Notes: generated by a model not told the origin, from the letters alone. Counted from the first letter of the stretch, positions 1 to 11,989 are shown. The stretch: DNA of 64,000 bases from Gentiana macrophylla (GCA_026214975.1 JAOBSW010000384.1:1-64000); one strand, 5' to 3'. Numbers and translations are program-made.

Positions 1-1640
1 ATTAGATCCATGATATCGGTTTCCTTAATTAAACTTGAATTAACCGACTATGCAACCTATAGTATATTACAACGGAATCAATACATCATTTCTCAAAAAT
101 ACAAAAATTGAAGCCAACCGCAAGGAATCTCCGTAAGTTCCAAATTAAGTTGCACTTGGCCTTTGAAGCAAATTGGCTTTGATCATCATGAAAAACTCTA
201 TCGCTTACTAAAGACGTGGAGTAGACACTCAGCTAAAATACCCTCATATTCCTCTCCTTCCATACATAGATTAGCACCGAGAAGCCAAAGCAAGAACACT
301 TCATGCCGAAAGCATCACTTCATTCCACTTAACACCACGCCTAAGATGTCTTCAAAGCTATCAATGGTGGTATTCTACAAGCTAAAGGCATAGATTTTGA
401 TTAAACATATGCACCGGTTCGACTAAAAGCTATTAGATTTGTCCAAGATCATCTGACTACAAGAACGTCACGATCTACCAGATGGATGTGAAAAGTGCAT
501 TTATTAATGTAATTCATAAAGTGTAAAGATATGTTCAACAAACCCCAAATTTTGAAGTCAATTGATGAAATAGACACCTAGATCCTGGTTTGAGACTCTG
601 TCTCATTTTCTTATTCAGAATGGCTTGACCAAATGAACAATAGACAAGACCTTGTTTAAAATCAGGAAGGTGAAAGCATATTGATAGTCCAAATATATGT
701 TGATGATATCATATTTTGGGTCAGAAGATGAGAAGCTATGTGAGAAATTCTCAAATCTAATGAAAATGAAAGTCCAGAAAAGTATGATTTAAGAGCTGAA
801 CTACTTTCTAGGATTGCAAGTTAGACAGCTGAATAATGGAATCTTCATTCATCATGCCAAATACACAAGAAGACTGATCAAGAATTTTTGAATGGAGACC
901 AGTGAAAAGATTTCAATCACCAATGAGTACATGAATTAGATTAGATGAAGACAAAGATGGCAAAGATAAGTATCCGACCCAGTACAAAAAAATGATAGGA
1001 TCTCCGTTATACTAGATGTGACCACCGGACTCGACACATCTCCTAAAGTTAGTGTTTGTGCAAGATTTCAATCTAAACCTAAGGAAACTCCCTTTGCGTG
1101 TGCTATGCAAAGAATTTCGAGATGTCTTAAAGAATATCTAGATGTTGGCACATGGTACTTTAGAGATGGAAGTATCAAGTTGATATTCTATTCAGACTCA
1201 GATTATGCGGGATGCAAGGTGGACAAAAAAAGCACCCCAGGAACTTTTCAACTAATAATAAACATACTTGTTTCATGGTACAACAAGAAGAAAAACTCAA
1301 TGTAAACTTCCAATGTTGAGGCAGAATACATAGTTCTTGCAAAATTTTATTCATGGTGTTATGGAAAAACAACAAATTTGAGAGATTATAGGAGTGAAGA
1401 AAGAGGAATTCTACAATGTTTGATAATGAAAGTGAAATAAATATCACAAAAAATCCATTTGTACATTCAATAAGCAAACACGTTGATGTTAGATATCATT
1501 TTATCTGAGATCATGGTGACAAGAAAGATGTCATGGTGAAATACGTTTCTACTGAAGAGCAACTTGTAGACATATTCATAAAGCCTTTGGATCTTTGAGA
1601 GGTTTCTAAGATGATGACGGAACTAGGAACTATCAAATAA
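1..1640 (+). pseudogene. Copia pol remnant (reverse transcriptase and RNase H)
   Basis: Broken reading frames match copia pol. YQMDVKSAF lies near 476-505. The catalytic YVDD box is intact at 696-707, followed by FGSEDEKL-like sequence. ELNYFLGLQVRQ lies near 796-833. The RNase H part (about 1,018-1,620) shows CARFQSKPKE, FYSDSDYAGC and DKKSTPGT, and then EEQLVDIFIKPLDL near 1,555-1,600. There are many stops and small indels, so it is not functional. The nearest relative in the window is the pol of E2 (47,900-49,400), which shares the VQIYVDDIIFGSEDEKLCEKF pattern almost word for word. Confidence 0.85.
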
Positions 1641-2092
1641 AACTGAATCAGATCAGTTAAGATGCAAATTAATGATCAACTGAGCAAATGAAATCAACCA
1701 ATGGATTGATCTTTGACATGTTGGGTGAGCTTGCTTGGAAGATCATTCATTGTTTATATACATGATTTCATTGTGCTTCTATAGTTATCGGTTGAAAGTT
1801 TTATGAAATGAGAATTCAAGGATTACGCTACATAGTTTCATAAAAGTGAATGGGTAGATCATTTGAGTATTATACATCAAAATCGAGGTCACTGCACGAC
1901 TTTCTTTGAGAATACAAAACGGAGGTCAAACACTAATGAAAAGTAATATATGATGAAACAGTTCTTGACCTTATCTTTTATTACAAGCTGTAAATGTATG
2001 TACATGTGTCAATCCCCATAAGTCAAGACATTAACTTTATTGGTATTTTGAATTTCATATGGTACTGTACTAATTTGATTTTTACCTTTTCC

Positions 2093-2201
2093 TATCAATA
2101 TGATCGGAATCAGTACAAATTCACCCTTACATGCTCCAAAAATCTTCCTAAGGCAAAAATTATCTGATTTTCGCTCATTCTTTTCATAGTCTTACAATAT
2201 G
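2093..2201 (+). promoter_or_regulatory. Degraded TATA-like leader in front of the third ORF
   Basis: TATCAATA at 2,093-2,100 lies 106 bases upstream of the ATG at 2,199 that opens the third ORF. The position matches TATAAATA in E1 (120 bases from its ATG) and TATATAA in E2 (121 bases). The box differs from a consensus TATA by one base, as expected in an old element. On its own it would be weak; the support is positional agreement with the other two elements. Confidence 0.35.
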
Positions 2202-4640
2202 TCTTTATATGATGACTTTAACGGAATTAGCATTAGTGTCTCAGGAAATGTTATAAATTTTGGTGAAACTGATCGAGCCAAAAAGATTTCAAAACATGTT
2301 CGACAAATTTCCGGATTGGAGCAGATTTCCAATGTTATAGTGGATTAGTATGCTATGAAAGAATGTGTCTGTTTTGGGAGAGTTGCGAGATTCATAGTAA
2401 AAATGACACATTTACAACTACTCTAAATAGGTTGAGCATCACGATTTTTGAAAGGGTAATCAAAAAATTGTTTGGGTTTGCAAAGCCCAAGGATTCTTTT
2501 GACACTAAAAAGCTTGGTATTGATAGCAAGGCATTTCTGACTAAAATGGACATAGGCATAACATCAAATCTGACTGTTTCAAGCTTTGAAAAGAAGTTCT
2601 ACAAGGAATTTGATCGGAGGAGCAAGTGGATTGCTAAAGATATCATAGGAGCTACTACAGGCCGTGATATACTAGTTTATTTGTGAAAGTAGGTCTGAAC
2701 GTTGATATTTACTTGCCCAATGAATTCAAGCTGGGCCGGGTTTGTATTCAAACATATGAAATACATCTTAATGAAAGCAGGATAGTCTAAGAATGACCCA
2801 TATTCTTAGATGAATGGAAGATTCTATATGAGGAAGTCGTTTCGATTCTCGAGTCAATTCTTTGTTAAAATCTCGCACATCCTATCGAGTGAATCCTTTA
2901 TAGGTCGAGACATAGCAAAGTGATAAACACTGAAGTTAGTGTTCCTTAAGATCAAGAGAGGCAAAGGAACCCATGGTGAGAACCAAGAAACCAAAGAATT
3001 TCAGGGCTACTTAACAAAATCAATCATTTATGCCTTATATATCAATTGAGGAACAAAGGGTATCTACTCCCAAAAAGTTAGTTGAACATGTCAAGTTTAC
3101 AAAAAATTCCCAACAAGTTTAGAAGAAAAAGATCAAGAAGAGGAAAGGTTTTTCTGAATAACAGATTGTTGAGGAGCAATTGTTTTATGATAAGAAAAGC
3201 CAATATAAAGCTTAAGTCTTCAAGAGAAAGAAGAAAATTGTTGGTACAGGCAAAAGTCTCAAAGTTCGGGAAGAACAAAGATCAATGGAAGAGGATGAAT
3301 AATCAAATCGAAAAACAAATAATTTACAGGTTCATGAGGCTAACAACGAATCATTTTTATCTGATTATGTACATGTTGTGTCTAAATCTACTCAGGAGAT
3401 GTAGGACAAAGACTTAGTAGTGTTACATGTTGTTTCCACAACTGAGCCGGTAAAACTGGATTTGACATCAGTTGAACAGTGCTTCATACTGTTGAAGAAT
3501 CAAGTATCAATGAGGTTTAATTTCCTCCAATACAGCTGATAGATCCAAAAAGATTATCAGCCTATGTCACATGAGAGAGTGTTTCTAAGAAAACCGTATC
3601 AACGAAGTTTCTAAACATTTTGAAGTTCAAGTTTCAAGCCCGAACAACAAAAATCAGATAATCAACAGCTAAGCAGAGGGTCCCGAAAAGCTAATGAACC
3701 AATCCTGGAGGTGAGGTCGGATGGGTTTCAGATAGCTAATCATGCATTTAATCCAGTAGATATTATATTTGAGTTTCAACAACTAAGCATAGGGTTTGCG
3801 TTTGAGGGGAAGTTCATTTTAGTTACGGTAAGCTATTTCCTGATGGAATCATCAGACCAAAAAATCCTAGTCTTCATCCGAGTTTTTCCCTTGGATATTT
3901 TCAATCTCCATTCATTGTTTCCAATGGACTGAAAGTTCAACTGCCCCAAGTACCTGAAGTCCAACAACCTCAAATACCTGAGATTCAACAACCCTAAGTT
4001 CTAGAAATTCAAGTACAAGAGATACCAGAGAATCCTTAAGAGCCATTTTTGTATGATAGAAAAGAGCATGAGAACACTTTTATTCTTGAACCAGACACAA
4101 CTGAGGTGGATAGTCTCAAGGAAATCATAGTCAAACTGTATGATCAGATGAGAGATCAAGAACAGAGAATGGATGACATGATCAATATTGTTGAGAATAA
4201 AGGGAGAACAACTGTAGCCACTTATCAAAAGGTGGATGTTCTAGAAAACAATTTCAGAGAAGTGAACTCAATGGTATTCATGCTATATAGGTTTGTTCGG
4301 TATAAGGACAAAGATTTAAGGAAAAAAGTGACTTTGTTGGATGATAATCTAGTCAAGCATACAAAATTTTGAGTCTAGAATGCAACTCATGGAGAAGCGA
4401 TCTATGTTGTTTGGTCACATGCAAGGACAATCATTGAACTTGTTACAAACCTTTCGATGCTTTCAATAAGGAAATGAATCCAGCTCATGCAAGATAGGAA
4501 AGAAGGTTTTCGGGACAAAGGAAGTATGATGAGACTTTTGCGAACTTAGAAAACAAGCACTTGGGAGAGTATGCTTAAGCGATGAGCTATCTGAGACAAC
4601 TTAAAGTAGAATACCATCCTATGAAACGACTAATTTTTAT
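2199..4640 (+). pseudogene. Sirevirus third ORF (envelope-like position, coiled coil), broken
   Basis: After the end of pol a new reading frame opens at ATG 2,199 (MSLYDDFNGISISV...). It continues in pieces at 2,363-2,686, 3,082-3,417 and 4,049-4,372. The 4,049 piece is rich in charged heptads (KEIIVKLYDQMRDQEQRMDD) and reads as a coiled coil. Sireviruses are known to carry an extra ORF here, sometimes called envelope-like, often with coiled coils; its function is not established. No transmembrane segment is evident. Stops and indels break it throughout. Confidence 0.6.
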
Positions 4641-4799
4641 CATTTGGACTTGAAGGGTTTAAATTCTTTTGAGTCAAAAGTCTATAATGAATGAATTAAG
4701 AAAAAAATAGAATCGAAAAGGCCTAAAGACAATAAAAGGTAAAAATGCCTCAACTAATACACGTTTGGGTCTTACAATGGGTTTATAAGTAGAAGGCGT

Positions 4800-5719
4800 A
4801 ATCCTACTTTGCGAGGAGCTTGAATGCATAGAATATTTATCACACTTAGCAATAGAGGACTTAGAAAACCAGAGAAGAACATAATTTTTACAATCATTAT
4901 TTGAGCAATTAAGATACAACTTCTTTGAGTTCTTCAATTTTTAAAATCTACTAAGGCTTTCATGGCAAGATCTAGAAACTTGAAGTGTGCCTTTATTCAA
5001 GATCTATCTAGAAATCTACACTTGATGCCGAGCCCTTTGAATTTACAATAAACATCAAGAATCAAGCTTATCCAGAATCTAAGGATTCAAACCACAACTA
5101 TGTTTTACAATGTCTTAGGAGTTGTGAAGCATATCTGAGTGTGTAAGGGGCGTGGTCGAGGTGAATCGAGAGTATCGACAAGGATACGAGTTACGTGGTG
5201 GAGCATTTGAAGATGTAATCCTACCCTCGAAGGAAAAGTGGAAAAACTTCTGTGAAAAGTGAAGACAACTGTGAAGGACTGATTTTGTAGATTGTGAAGC
5301 TGAGATGGGATCAGACAAGGACATTCCTTTGAAATCTTTTGTACTTGTGTAACCAAGTACATTAGTGAAATTTATCCAACATCATAGGAGATCGGGAGAC
5401 GTAGATTATTACACTACCTCAAACTTCCATAAACAAATTGTGTGTTTTTACTTTCTGCATTTAGTTTTCAGTATACTACTTTCTGTTTATCAGTTTACCA
5501 AACACATAACATACACAACACAAACACAGCACTACTGAGCATCTAACACTTAGTCCATCCAGTTTTAGAACAACAGTTTTAAAAGGCTTTATATCTGCTG
5601 CATAAAAACATAGCTAAATTGAGTTAGTCTTTAGACTAAATTATCAACTATGTTTAAAAACTCTAAAATTCTCATGTTTCCCCCCTAAACATGATCTTAA
5701 CCTTTCCAATGGACCAACA
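4800..5719 (+). repeat. 3' LTR of the 1-5,719 element (5' part not recognisable)
   Basis: 4,850-5,719 aligns by eye with 8,155-8,913: shared blocks include GAGGACTTAG, GAACATAATTTTTAC, TTTGAGTTCTTCAATTTT, ATCAAGAATCAAGCTTATCC and GGATTCAAACCACAAC. Both end GGACCAACA. The start of the LTR cannot be placed; the expected TGTT plus polypurine tract is not visible. Confidence 0.65.
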
Positions 5720-5910
5720 AATTTACCAGCTAATCTGGTGTTTCGGTTGTACGAAAAGTGATTTATGTATGGTTAGTCAACTTGTTTCTATTAGGTCAAA
5801 TAAATAGCTTACACTCCAAATCTTATCTTGGTTTGAAAAAAATACAACATTTCCGTTAATAGATTTGTGCTATTTCCGTTAGTTAAATATGCAAACAAAA
5901 TATAGTTGAT
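5720..5910. repeat. Post-LTR segment X, copy 1
   Basis: This non-coding stretch is similar (roughly three quarters by eye) to 8,914-9,105. Shared blocks are AAAAGTGATTT, CTCAACTTG/GTCAACTTG, TTTCTATTAG, AATAAATAGCTT and ATAGTGATGGTTCT/ATAGTTGATGGTTCT. Both copies sit directly between an LTR end and a tRNA-Gln sequence. The pair shows that the LTR, this segment and the tRNA start were duplicated together. Confidence 0.6.
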
Positions 5911-5979
5911 GGTTCTAATGTCTACCTGTTAGGACATTGGACTCTGAATGCTGGCGGGATTGAAATCTTAGTGGAACCT
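5911..5979 (+). pseudogene. tRNA-Gln pseudogene (CTG-type)
   Basis: GGTTCTA...GGACATTGGACTCTGAA...GTGGAACCT is clearly a tRNA-Gln copy. The D arm (TCTACCTGTTAGG in place of TCTAGTGGTTAGG) and the T arm (GGATTGAAATCTTAG) are damaged and the anticodon-stem 3' side (TGCTGG) no longer pairs. A T-run follows. Its 3' flank (GGAAACCTGCA...GTGTTATGCTTGCA) resembles that of the next copy, so it is a tandem duplicate. Confidence 0.8.
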
Positions 5980-6253
5980 TTTTCCCCTTTCTTTTTTGGT
6001 ATCTCTTGAATGGAAACCTGCAGTCGTGTTATGCTTGCATATGTATTCTCAGAATTGCATTAAAGACTTAATATATAAATATATACATATTTACAATTAT
6101 TGAATTTATTTCTTCTCCTAAAAGTTTGATTTATATTACAATATTTGAAAACATCTTCCACACTTTGTGAATATGCAGTTTTTCTAAGAGGGATAATTGT
6201 CCACCCGTTGAGCTTTAATTCGGTACATAATGATGGAGCCTTATGCGTCAAAT

Positions 6254-6325
6254 GGTTCCGTGGTCTAGTGGTTAGGACATTGGACTCTGAATCCAATAGC
6301 CCAAGTTCAAATCTCGGTGGAACCT
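6254..6325 (+). tRNA. trnQ-CUG: tRNA-Gln (anticodon CTG)
   Basis: This is a 72-base tRNA without intron. The acceptor GGTTCCG pairs with TGGAACC (one G-T), with T as discriminator base. The anticodon stem TTGGA/TCCAA encloses CTCTGAA, giving anticodon CTG. The A box (TGGTCTAGTGG) and B box (GTTCAAATC) are intact. The T stem CCAAG/CTCGG has one mismatch, where the next copy has CCGAG. The following T-run is only three bases, with TTTTT about 20 bases on, so termination may be weak. It may be functional but is the less perfect of the two. Confidence 0.85.
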
Positions 6326-6737
6326 TTGTATTCATTAGTCATTTATTTTTGGTCTTTCTTCCGAGAGTCTCATGATGGGAAAACTGCATTTGTGTTATGC
6401 TAGCAAATAGAATTTGGAAATGTCGAGAACATTATGTTCTTCTTGTAGTAACAACGAATTTTTTTTATGGAAACAGTATTTGGAATTTTTGGGAACTTTA
6501 TGTTCTTCTTATAGTAAAAACGAAATATTGTATCTCTTTTATGGAAGATAAATTTTCATTTACATAAATTCTAGAAATGTGTGTTTTGCATATTAGGTGA
6601 GATATCTTCATGTATGGACCCTTGGTAAGATACTTCAACTGTCAATTTAAAGTTTTGTCATGCCGAAGGTTTGGAAAGGGCTACAACTGGACATTGTTTC
6701 AATTGGGTAGAAATTGATGCAATTGTATTCACTACAT

Positions 6738-6809
6738 GGTTCCATGGTCTAGTGGTTAGGACATTGGACTTTGAATCCAATAGCCCGAGTTCAAATCTCG
6801 GTGGAACCT
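6738..6809 (+). tRNA. trnQ-UUG: tRNA-Gln (anticodon TTG)
   Basis: This is a 72-base tRNA with a perfect acceptor (GGTTCCA/TGGAACC), anticodon stem (TTGGA/TCCAA) and T stem (CCGAG/CTCGG). The loop CTTTGAA gives anticodon TTG, which reads CAA. A and B boxes are intact, and a run of six or more T directly follows the discriminator base, a normal Pol III terminator. It is 412 bases after the CTG copy. It looks fully functional. Confidence 0.93.
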
Positions 6810-7220
6810 TTTTTCTTCTTCTTCTTTTGCCTCTATTTCAATTTAATTTTTATTCTTTGAATTTATATCCACAGGAAGCAAGACTTGAGTAGAGGAAAAT
6901 GTCATATTCTCATATTTCCTAGTAGAGGCAAGACCACGGTCTTCTTGAGTTAGAATGACAACTCATTTGGATTGTGTAAGCATAAATTCTAAAACTTATG
7001 AAAGCGACATCACGAATCTTGGTTTCCGATGCATAAGCCTAGGGTTGAAATACTGGTTGAACCTTTTCTATGGATCTTTTTGAATAAGAATCGCAACCTT
7101 TGAATGCATTGAGTAGATATTGTCATTTAATTGTAACGAAAAAGAGTCAAGGTTTTGTTTTGATTGTGCTTTTGTCTTTTGCATAGCTTTTTGAGGGTAT
7201 TTGCAGCGTAAAATAGGGAA
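6810..7220. other. No gene recognised
   Basis: This is AT-rich sequence between the tRNA cluster and the solo LTR. Apart from the Pol III terminator T-run at the start, nothing is recognisable. Confidence 0.5.
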
Positions 7221-8913
7221 TATTTTAGAAATATTTAGGTTTTGATGATGAGTCCCAGACAAGCTTTTATAGATGCAAGCAAAAGGATGTCTTAAGTTCA
7301 ATGTAAAGGTCTTACTAGAGTCAGATATTGTATAGGTTGATCAGACAAGCACTATAATAATAAGTTGATAGAGTCTCAGTAGACTAAGGTAAGGTTTTAG
7401 AAAAATCAGTAAGCCTATGATCCTAAGTTGAGCCGAACTGAAGGCTGATGGAACAAAATCATTAGAGAAGACATGGAGGCTGACGGAACAAACTCGGTAT
7501 TGAAGAATGAATATGAAGACTGAGGTTTCAAACTCAGTATTGTAGATAAAAGTCGTGAAAATAAAGTTAAACTTTAGGTAAGTATGTGATGGCCTAAAGT
7601 AAATTTATCGATCTTGTGTAGAAGGTTTTAGATTCAAGAAATTGTGATGATGAATCTCAAGTTTTGACAAAAAGGTGTACTCTGATATCCCAAACAATGA
7701 TAAGATGCAAAATCAAGCCAGCTAAGTTGAGCTGAACCAGTGACACTCAGCAAAACACTCAAGTCAGCAATGTTGAGTCAAGCAAGTCATATAAGTTAGC
7801 TAAGAGTAGCCAAGAAAAATATTCAGCCGAGCAGAATCAACATCAAAGATGAAATAGTACAAGTACTATTAATCCGTTATTAAGATTAATTTGAATATTG
7901 TTTTGACGATCGGGATTAATATTGGATGTCTGATCAAACACTCAATCAATGGACAAGTTTAAATGAAGGTTTCAAGGATTTTGATACCGGAATATTAGAG
8001 AATTCCATTGGTCGACCATTTTGTCATGTTAGATGAAAATTGACACTGAAACATAATCAGAAAGCACTGAATTTCAAGGAATAATTATGCATATCTCATA
8101 AACGGTCATTTGAATTTAATATATGAACATTGGAAATGTGCCTATAAATGGAGGACTTAGCAACTAGAAGAACATAATTTTTACTTTATTATTTGAGCAA
8201 TCAAGATGCCTTCTTTGAGTTCTTCAATTTTCTAAAATATGCTAAGGCAATCATTGACAGATCTAGAAACTTCAAGTCTTTGGTTTATTCATGATCTATC
8301 TAGAATTCAACACTTGAATCCTGAGAAACTGAATTTAGAACAAACATCAAGAATCAAGCTTATCCAAAATCTAAGGATTCAAACCACAACATTATTTTAC
8401 AATGTCTTTGGAGTAGTGGAACAACTTCAGTGAAGCAGCATATACAACTATGAAGGAGTGATTGTTTAGATCGTGAAGCCGACCTTAGATCAATTAAGTA
8501 CAATCTTTTGAAGTCTTTTGTACTTGTGTAACCAAGAACATTACTGAAATTTCCTCCAACATCATATGAGTTGGGGAGACGTATATGATTGCAACACCTC
8601 GAACTTCAATAAACTGCCTTTTTTTCTTTCAGTATTTACATTTTCATTACTTTACTTTATGTTTATTAGTTTACCAAACACAACACATACACAACCCATA
8701 CACAACCCATACACATCTTCTTTGAGCATCTAACAATTAGTTCATCGGTTTTAGAACAATGGTTTTAAAAGATTTATATATGATGCATATGAACTCATGT
8801 GAGTTGAGTTAGTTAGTAGACTAACTTGTCGGCGGAGTTTTAAAACACTAAAAGTGTAAAGTTTATCCCCACACCCCACTAAACTTGATCTTAGCCTTTT
8901 CGGAGGACCAACA
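7221..8913 (+). repeat. Solo LTR of a Sirevirus-like element
   Basis: The left part (TAGAAATATTTAGGTTTTGATGATGA..., AGAGTCAGATATTGTATAGGTTGATCAGACAAGCA) follows the layout of the E1 LTR start (AGAGTCTGATATTTGTATAAGTAAATCAGACAAGCA). The right part matches the LTR at 4,850-5,719 and ends ACCAACA at 8,913. No primer-binding site follows, and no pol is attached on either side, so it is a solo LTR or part of a duplicated block. The first base is approximate because TGTT is mutated. Confidence 0.7.
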
Positions 8914-9105
8914 AATTTAGTAAGCTAATAATTTGTTTTGGATGTATAAAAAGTGATTTCTATATTGTTACTCAACTTGGTTTCTATTAGATCTAATAAA
9001 TAGCTTTGACTCCAAATCCTATACAGGTTTGCAAAAAATATCACATTTCCATTAATTGATTTACTCTATTTCCTTTAGTTAAAAATGAAAAAGTTTTATA
9101 GTGAT
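8914..9105. repeat. Post-LTR segment X, copy 2
   Basis: This is the diverged copy of 5,720-5,910 described above. It has the same position, directly after an LTR end and directly before a tRNA-Gln sequence. Confidence 0.6.
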
Positions 9106-9131
9106 GGTTCTGTTGTCTTTCTGTTTAACAT
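9106..9131 (+). pseudogene. Truncated tRNA-Gln 5' fragment
   Basis: GGTTCTGTTGTCTTTCTGTT corresponds to the acceptor and D-arm half of the tRNA-Gln copies (GGTTCCATGGTCTAGTGGTT). Similarity stops at about 9,131. It is significant only because segment X precedes it, exactly as at 5,911. Confidence 0.5.
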
Positions 9132-10150
9132 CGAGAAGATTGTCTTTCACAACACTCTCAACTGCTTCACAATCTGATCAACCAATCCCTATGTTCTACT
9201 CCATTGTTCCTTCGAAGGTGAGATTGCTTCTTCAACAACTCCACCACAAACAACCTCTGTAGACGGCATGCTTCCGTTATGCACAATCCTTGAAACCTAA
9301 AAGCTTCTTCACCGCTCACAGTCCTTCAAAGAAAACTATTTTTTTACTGCTTCAAAGTCCTTCAAAGCAAACCGCTTCTTCGCTGCTTTCACCTGTTTGT
9401 TGATGTAAAATCAAACAAAAGTTGAGTTGATTCACTGAAGTTGAAACTTTATGGATTTGTTGATGTAGATTCTGGTAGAGCTCAACTTAATTCAAGAGTT
9501 GTTGTCAGATCTGTCATTATTCTTTAGAGTATTTGCAGCCTCTCGAAATTCTTTGGATATAACATTTAAGTTCTTGTATCTAAGTATATTTCCTTTTTCT
9601 TCTTGGATAGATTGTCTCAATAAAGATCTTAAGATCTTATCCCGTGAAAACTCTTTTTCAAATGACTTGAGTCTTGTATATATTGGTGAGAGATATACTA
9701 ATTCAGCTTTGATTCTTCAGTTAATGTCTGTCTTCTTACTGCTGATGTGACATAGTTGACCGTTGTAGATCTTCAATATATATTTTCAAATATAGCCATT
9801 GTAATAACATAAATCCTGATTTGAGCATTTCTTTTACGTTTGAAATAGATCTTGTCTTCCAGCTAGCATAACGTTCATGTTCTCAGTCTTCTGACATATC
9901 GTCTATTTTCTGAGTTAATGGCTTTCAGCTTTTGTCTTGTCATCATAATGTGTATAATCTTGAGCTTATCTTTTACATACGAATTGAATCTTTGGAAGTG
10001 CGATCCGAGTATCTTTAAGTCGATTATATATACCTTAAAAATGGAGTTACGCTTTGATTATCTTGATTTACGCTTTGGATCGATTCTCGATTTCTTTGAT
10101 CTTTATATATGTGATCGTCGCGCGTTACATCGATTATACAAGCAAGAGTA
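9132..10150. other. No gene recognised
   Basis: Short reading frames (for example 9,499-9,750) have no recognisable family and no splice context. TTGATGTA recurs around 9,400-9,470. The composition is AT-rich. I see no tRNA, LTR boundary or transposase here. Confidence 0.4.
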
Positions 10151-11400
10151 CTAGGTCAAATTATAGCATAGCAACGGTGAATCAAGGTCTATCCCACAAA
10201 GACAATGCAACTCAAGTATAAACGAATCTAACCGAATTGAGTAGACAAATACGGTCAATGACCAACAACGACATAGAAACAAACATGGTATTCCTCCCCA
10301 TCCCGCCTATCTACTAACTTGTTGTAGTTAATCCTTATGTTTACTTCCCCACATAATTTCACTAAATTAGTCAAACAATTTAATTCGGTTTAGCTATGGG
10401 TGCAATCTCACAACCTCTCTACTTCCAATGTAAGGACAACGAGACAATCTATATGCAACTAACCTCCTTCATTGGTTGTATTAGTCCATCACGCAATAAG
10501 TTTTAGAGATGCCGGCACGAGACCGAAAACCTCCTAGCGACTATCGACAATGACTAGCACGTTCCTAGGGATCCATCAAGACTATGTCCTAATTAACACT
10601 TCACTAACAGTCCTTCATGTTAATTTACGATATACGAATATTAGATTCGCCAGACCTAATTAATCATTTTAATTAATCATGTCGATCATCGTAACTGAAG
10701 TTGAATCTCCAGATTAGGGGTCCTAAGAATTGCCATGATTAATCGGTATAGATGGCCGATTAATCGAGGCGTAGTTTCTGATACGGAATCTACATTAACC
10801 GTTCGATTAATCCAAGTAAAGTATGGTGTTGTTAAACATGCAGATTAACTATAACACATAAATACAAGTAGATCTACCATAATAAAGATATAAAGGTATG
10901 TTCAAAGTTTCATACCTTGGTTATGGAGATCTAGCTTGATCTACTCAAGCTAGAGATGGCGTGGAGGATGGAAACAGGAAAATAAATCACAAAACATCTA
11001 AAGAAACTTTATTTCATCAAAATGTAGTAATGTATAGGTAAAGTTGTTAAAGAATACGGTAGCATAATATTACAATCAGTATCTGTGGTATTTTATAGAT
11101 GTTATGGCCAACATATGACTCAATAAAACCCTAACCGAGCTAGTAGATATGGCAGACTTCGGTTTCTTGTCATTCAAGGTCTCGATTAATCGGGCTGGCC
11201 CACGATTAATCGGGCCAGTTTTTCTTCCTTTTTCTGACAGATCTCTTCTTTGAGTTTCTCTTCTTGTCCCAATGCTCTCTCTCCGGTCTAGATCCATTCC
11301 TAGCTGCTCCAGAATTCGGTGCATCCTGAAAAGTGTACAAAACAAGACGAAACAGTACCAAATCTACGGGATCATAGCATAGATGCAGAATTGTAAAGCT
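10151..11400. repeat. Unclassified repeat-like region with CGATTAATCG palindromes
   Basis: The phrase AAGGTCTATCCCACAAAG and the CTAGTACTCTTGC-like reverse complement resemble LTR or leader sequence of plant Ty3/gypsy elements read on the minus strand, but I find no primer-binding site or pol. The perfect 10-bp palindrome CGATTAATCG occurs at 10,757, 11,183 and 11,203, with a near copy at 10,804. I cannot assign a family. Confidence 0.3.
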
Positions 11401-11824
11401 AGGAACACACACTTAGTATTTAACACATATTCCTTACAATAATGAGCCTATCTATCTTCTCTCGAGCATAATTCGGGGTAAATAAAGGTTAATTTAATGG
11501 TCGTATATAAGCACTATCAATATGCCGAGATCAGAGTGCTCCATATTTACCTTTTTGTCATATTTGCAAGTATCATAAAGTTATTTTGAGACATCAAATA
11601 CTTAATAGAAGATAACTTTATGATCTATATTTCTCAAAGTTTGCAACTACGAGTCTAGCCTCGATCTTTAGATCTTCCATCTTTACCTTTCGATCGACTC
11701 TTGACCTTCATTCTTCGAGATATATTTTTGAATTGTTGATTGCATATGAAGACTGTATAATTTATATCACAATGCTTATACGATAGAACCTATACAATTA
11801 TCGGTATCTAGTGAATCATAAATA

Positions 11825-11826
<2 letters not shown>

Positions 11827-11897
<71 letters not shown>
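11827..11897. repeat. (TA)n microsatellite, 71 bp
   Basis: This is an uninterrupted alternation of T and A. The flanks are ordinary AT-rich sequence. Confidence 0.98.
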
Positions 11898-11900
<3 letters not shown>

Positions 11901-11989
11901 ATCTAACCTTACATGCTTCTATAACACCTGGTTTGACCATTATCACATCATCAAAACCAAACTACTTAACAATCATCAAAATTAAACCC

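Larger units (their letters stand above)
1..5719 (+). mobile_element. Decayed Sirevirus-like Ty1/copia retrotransposon, 5' part outside the window
   Basis: Reverse transcriptase, RNase H, a third ORF and an LTR end follow one another on the plus strand in the order of a Sirevirus (copia with an extra ORF after pol). All coding parts carry stops and frameshifts. The LTR ends in CCAACA at 5,719. Its similarity to the other LTRs here (7,221-8,913, and E1 at 32,069) places it in the same broad group. The left end lies before base 1, so no target duplication can be checked. Confidence 0.8.

Noticed and set aside
9499..9750. An 83-residue open frame
   Set aside because: No family, no splice or promoter context, and low-complexity hydrophobic composition; not supportable as a gene.
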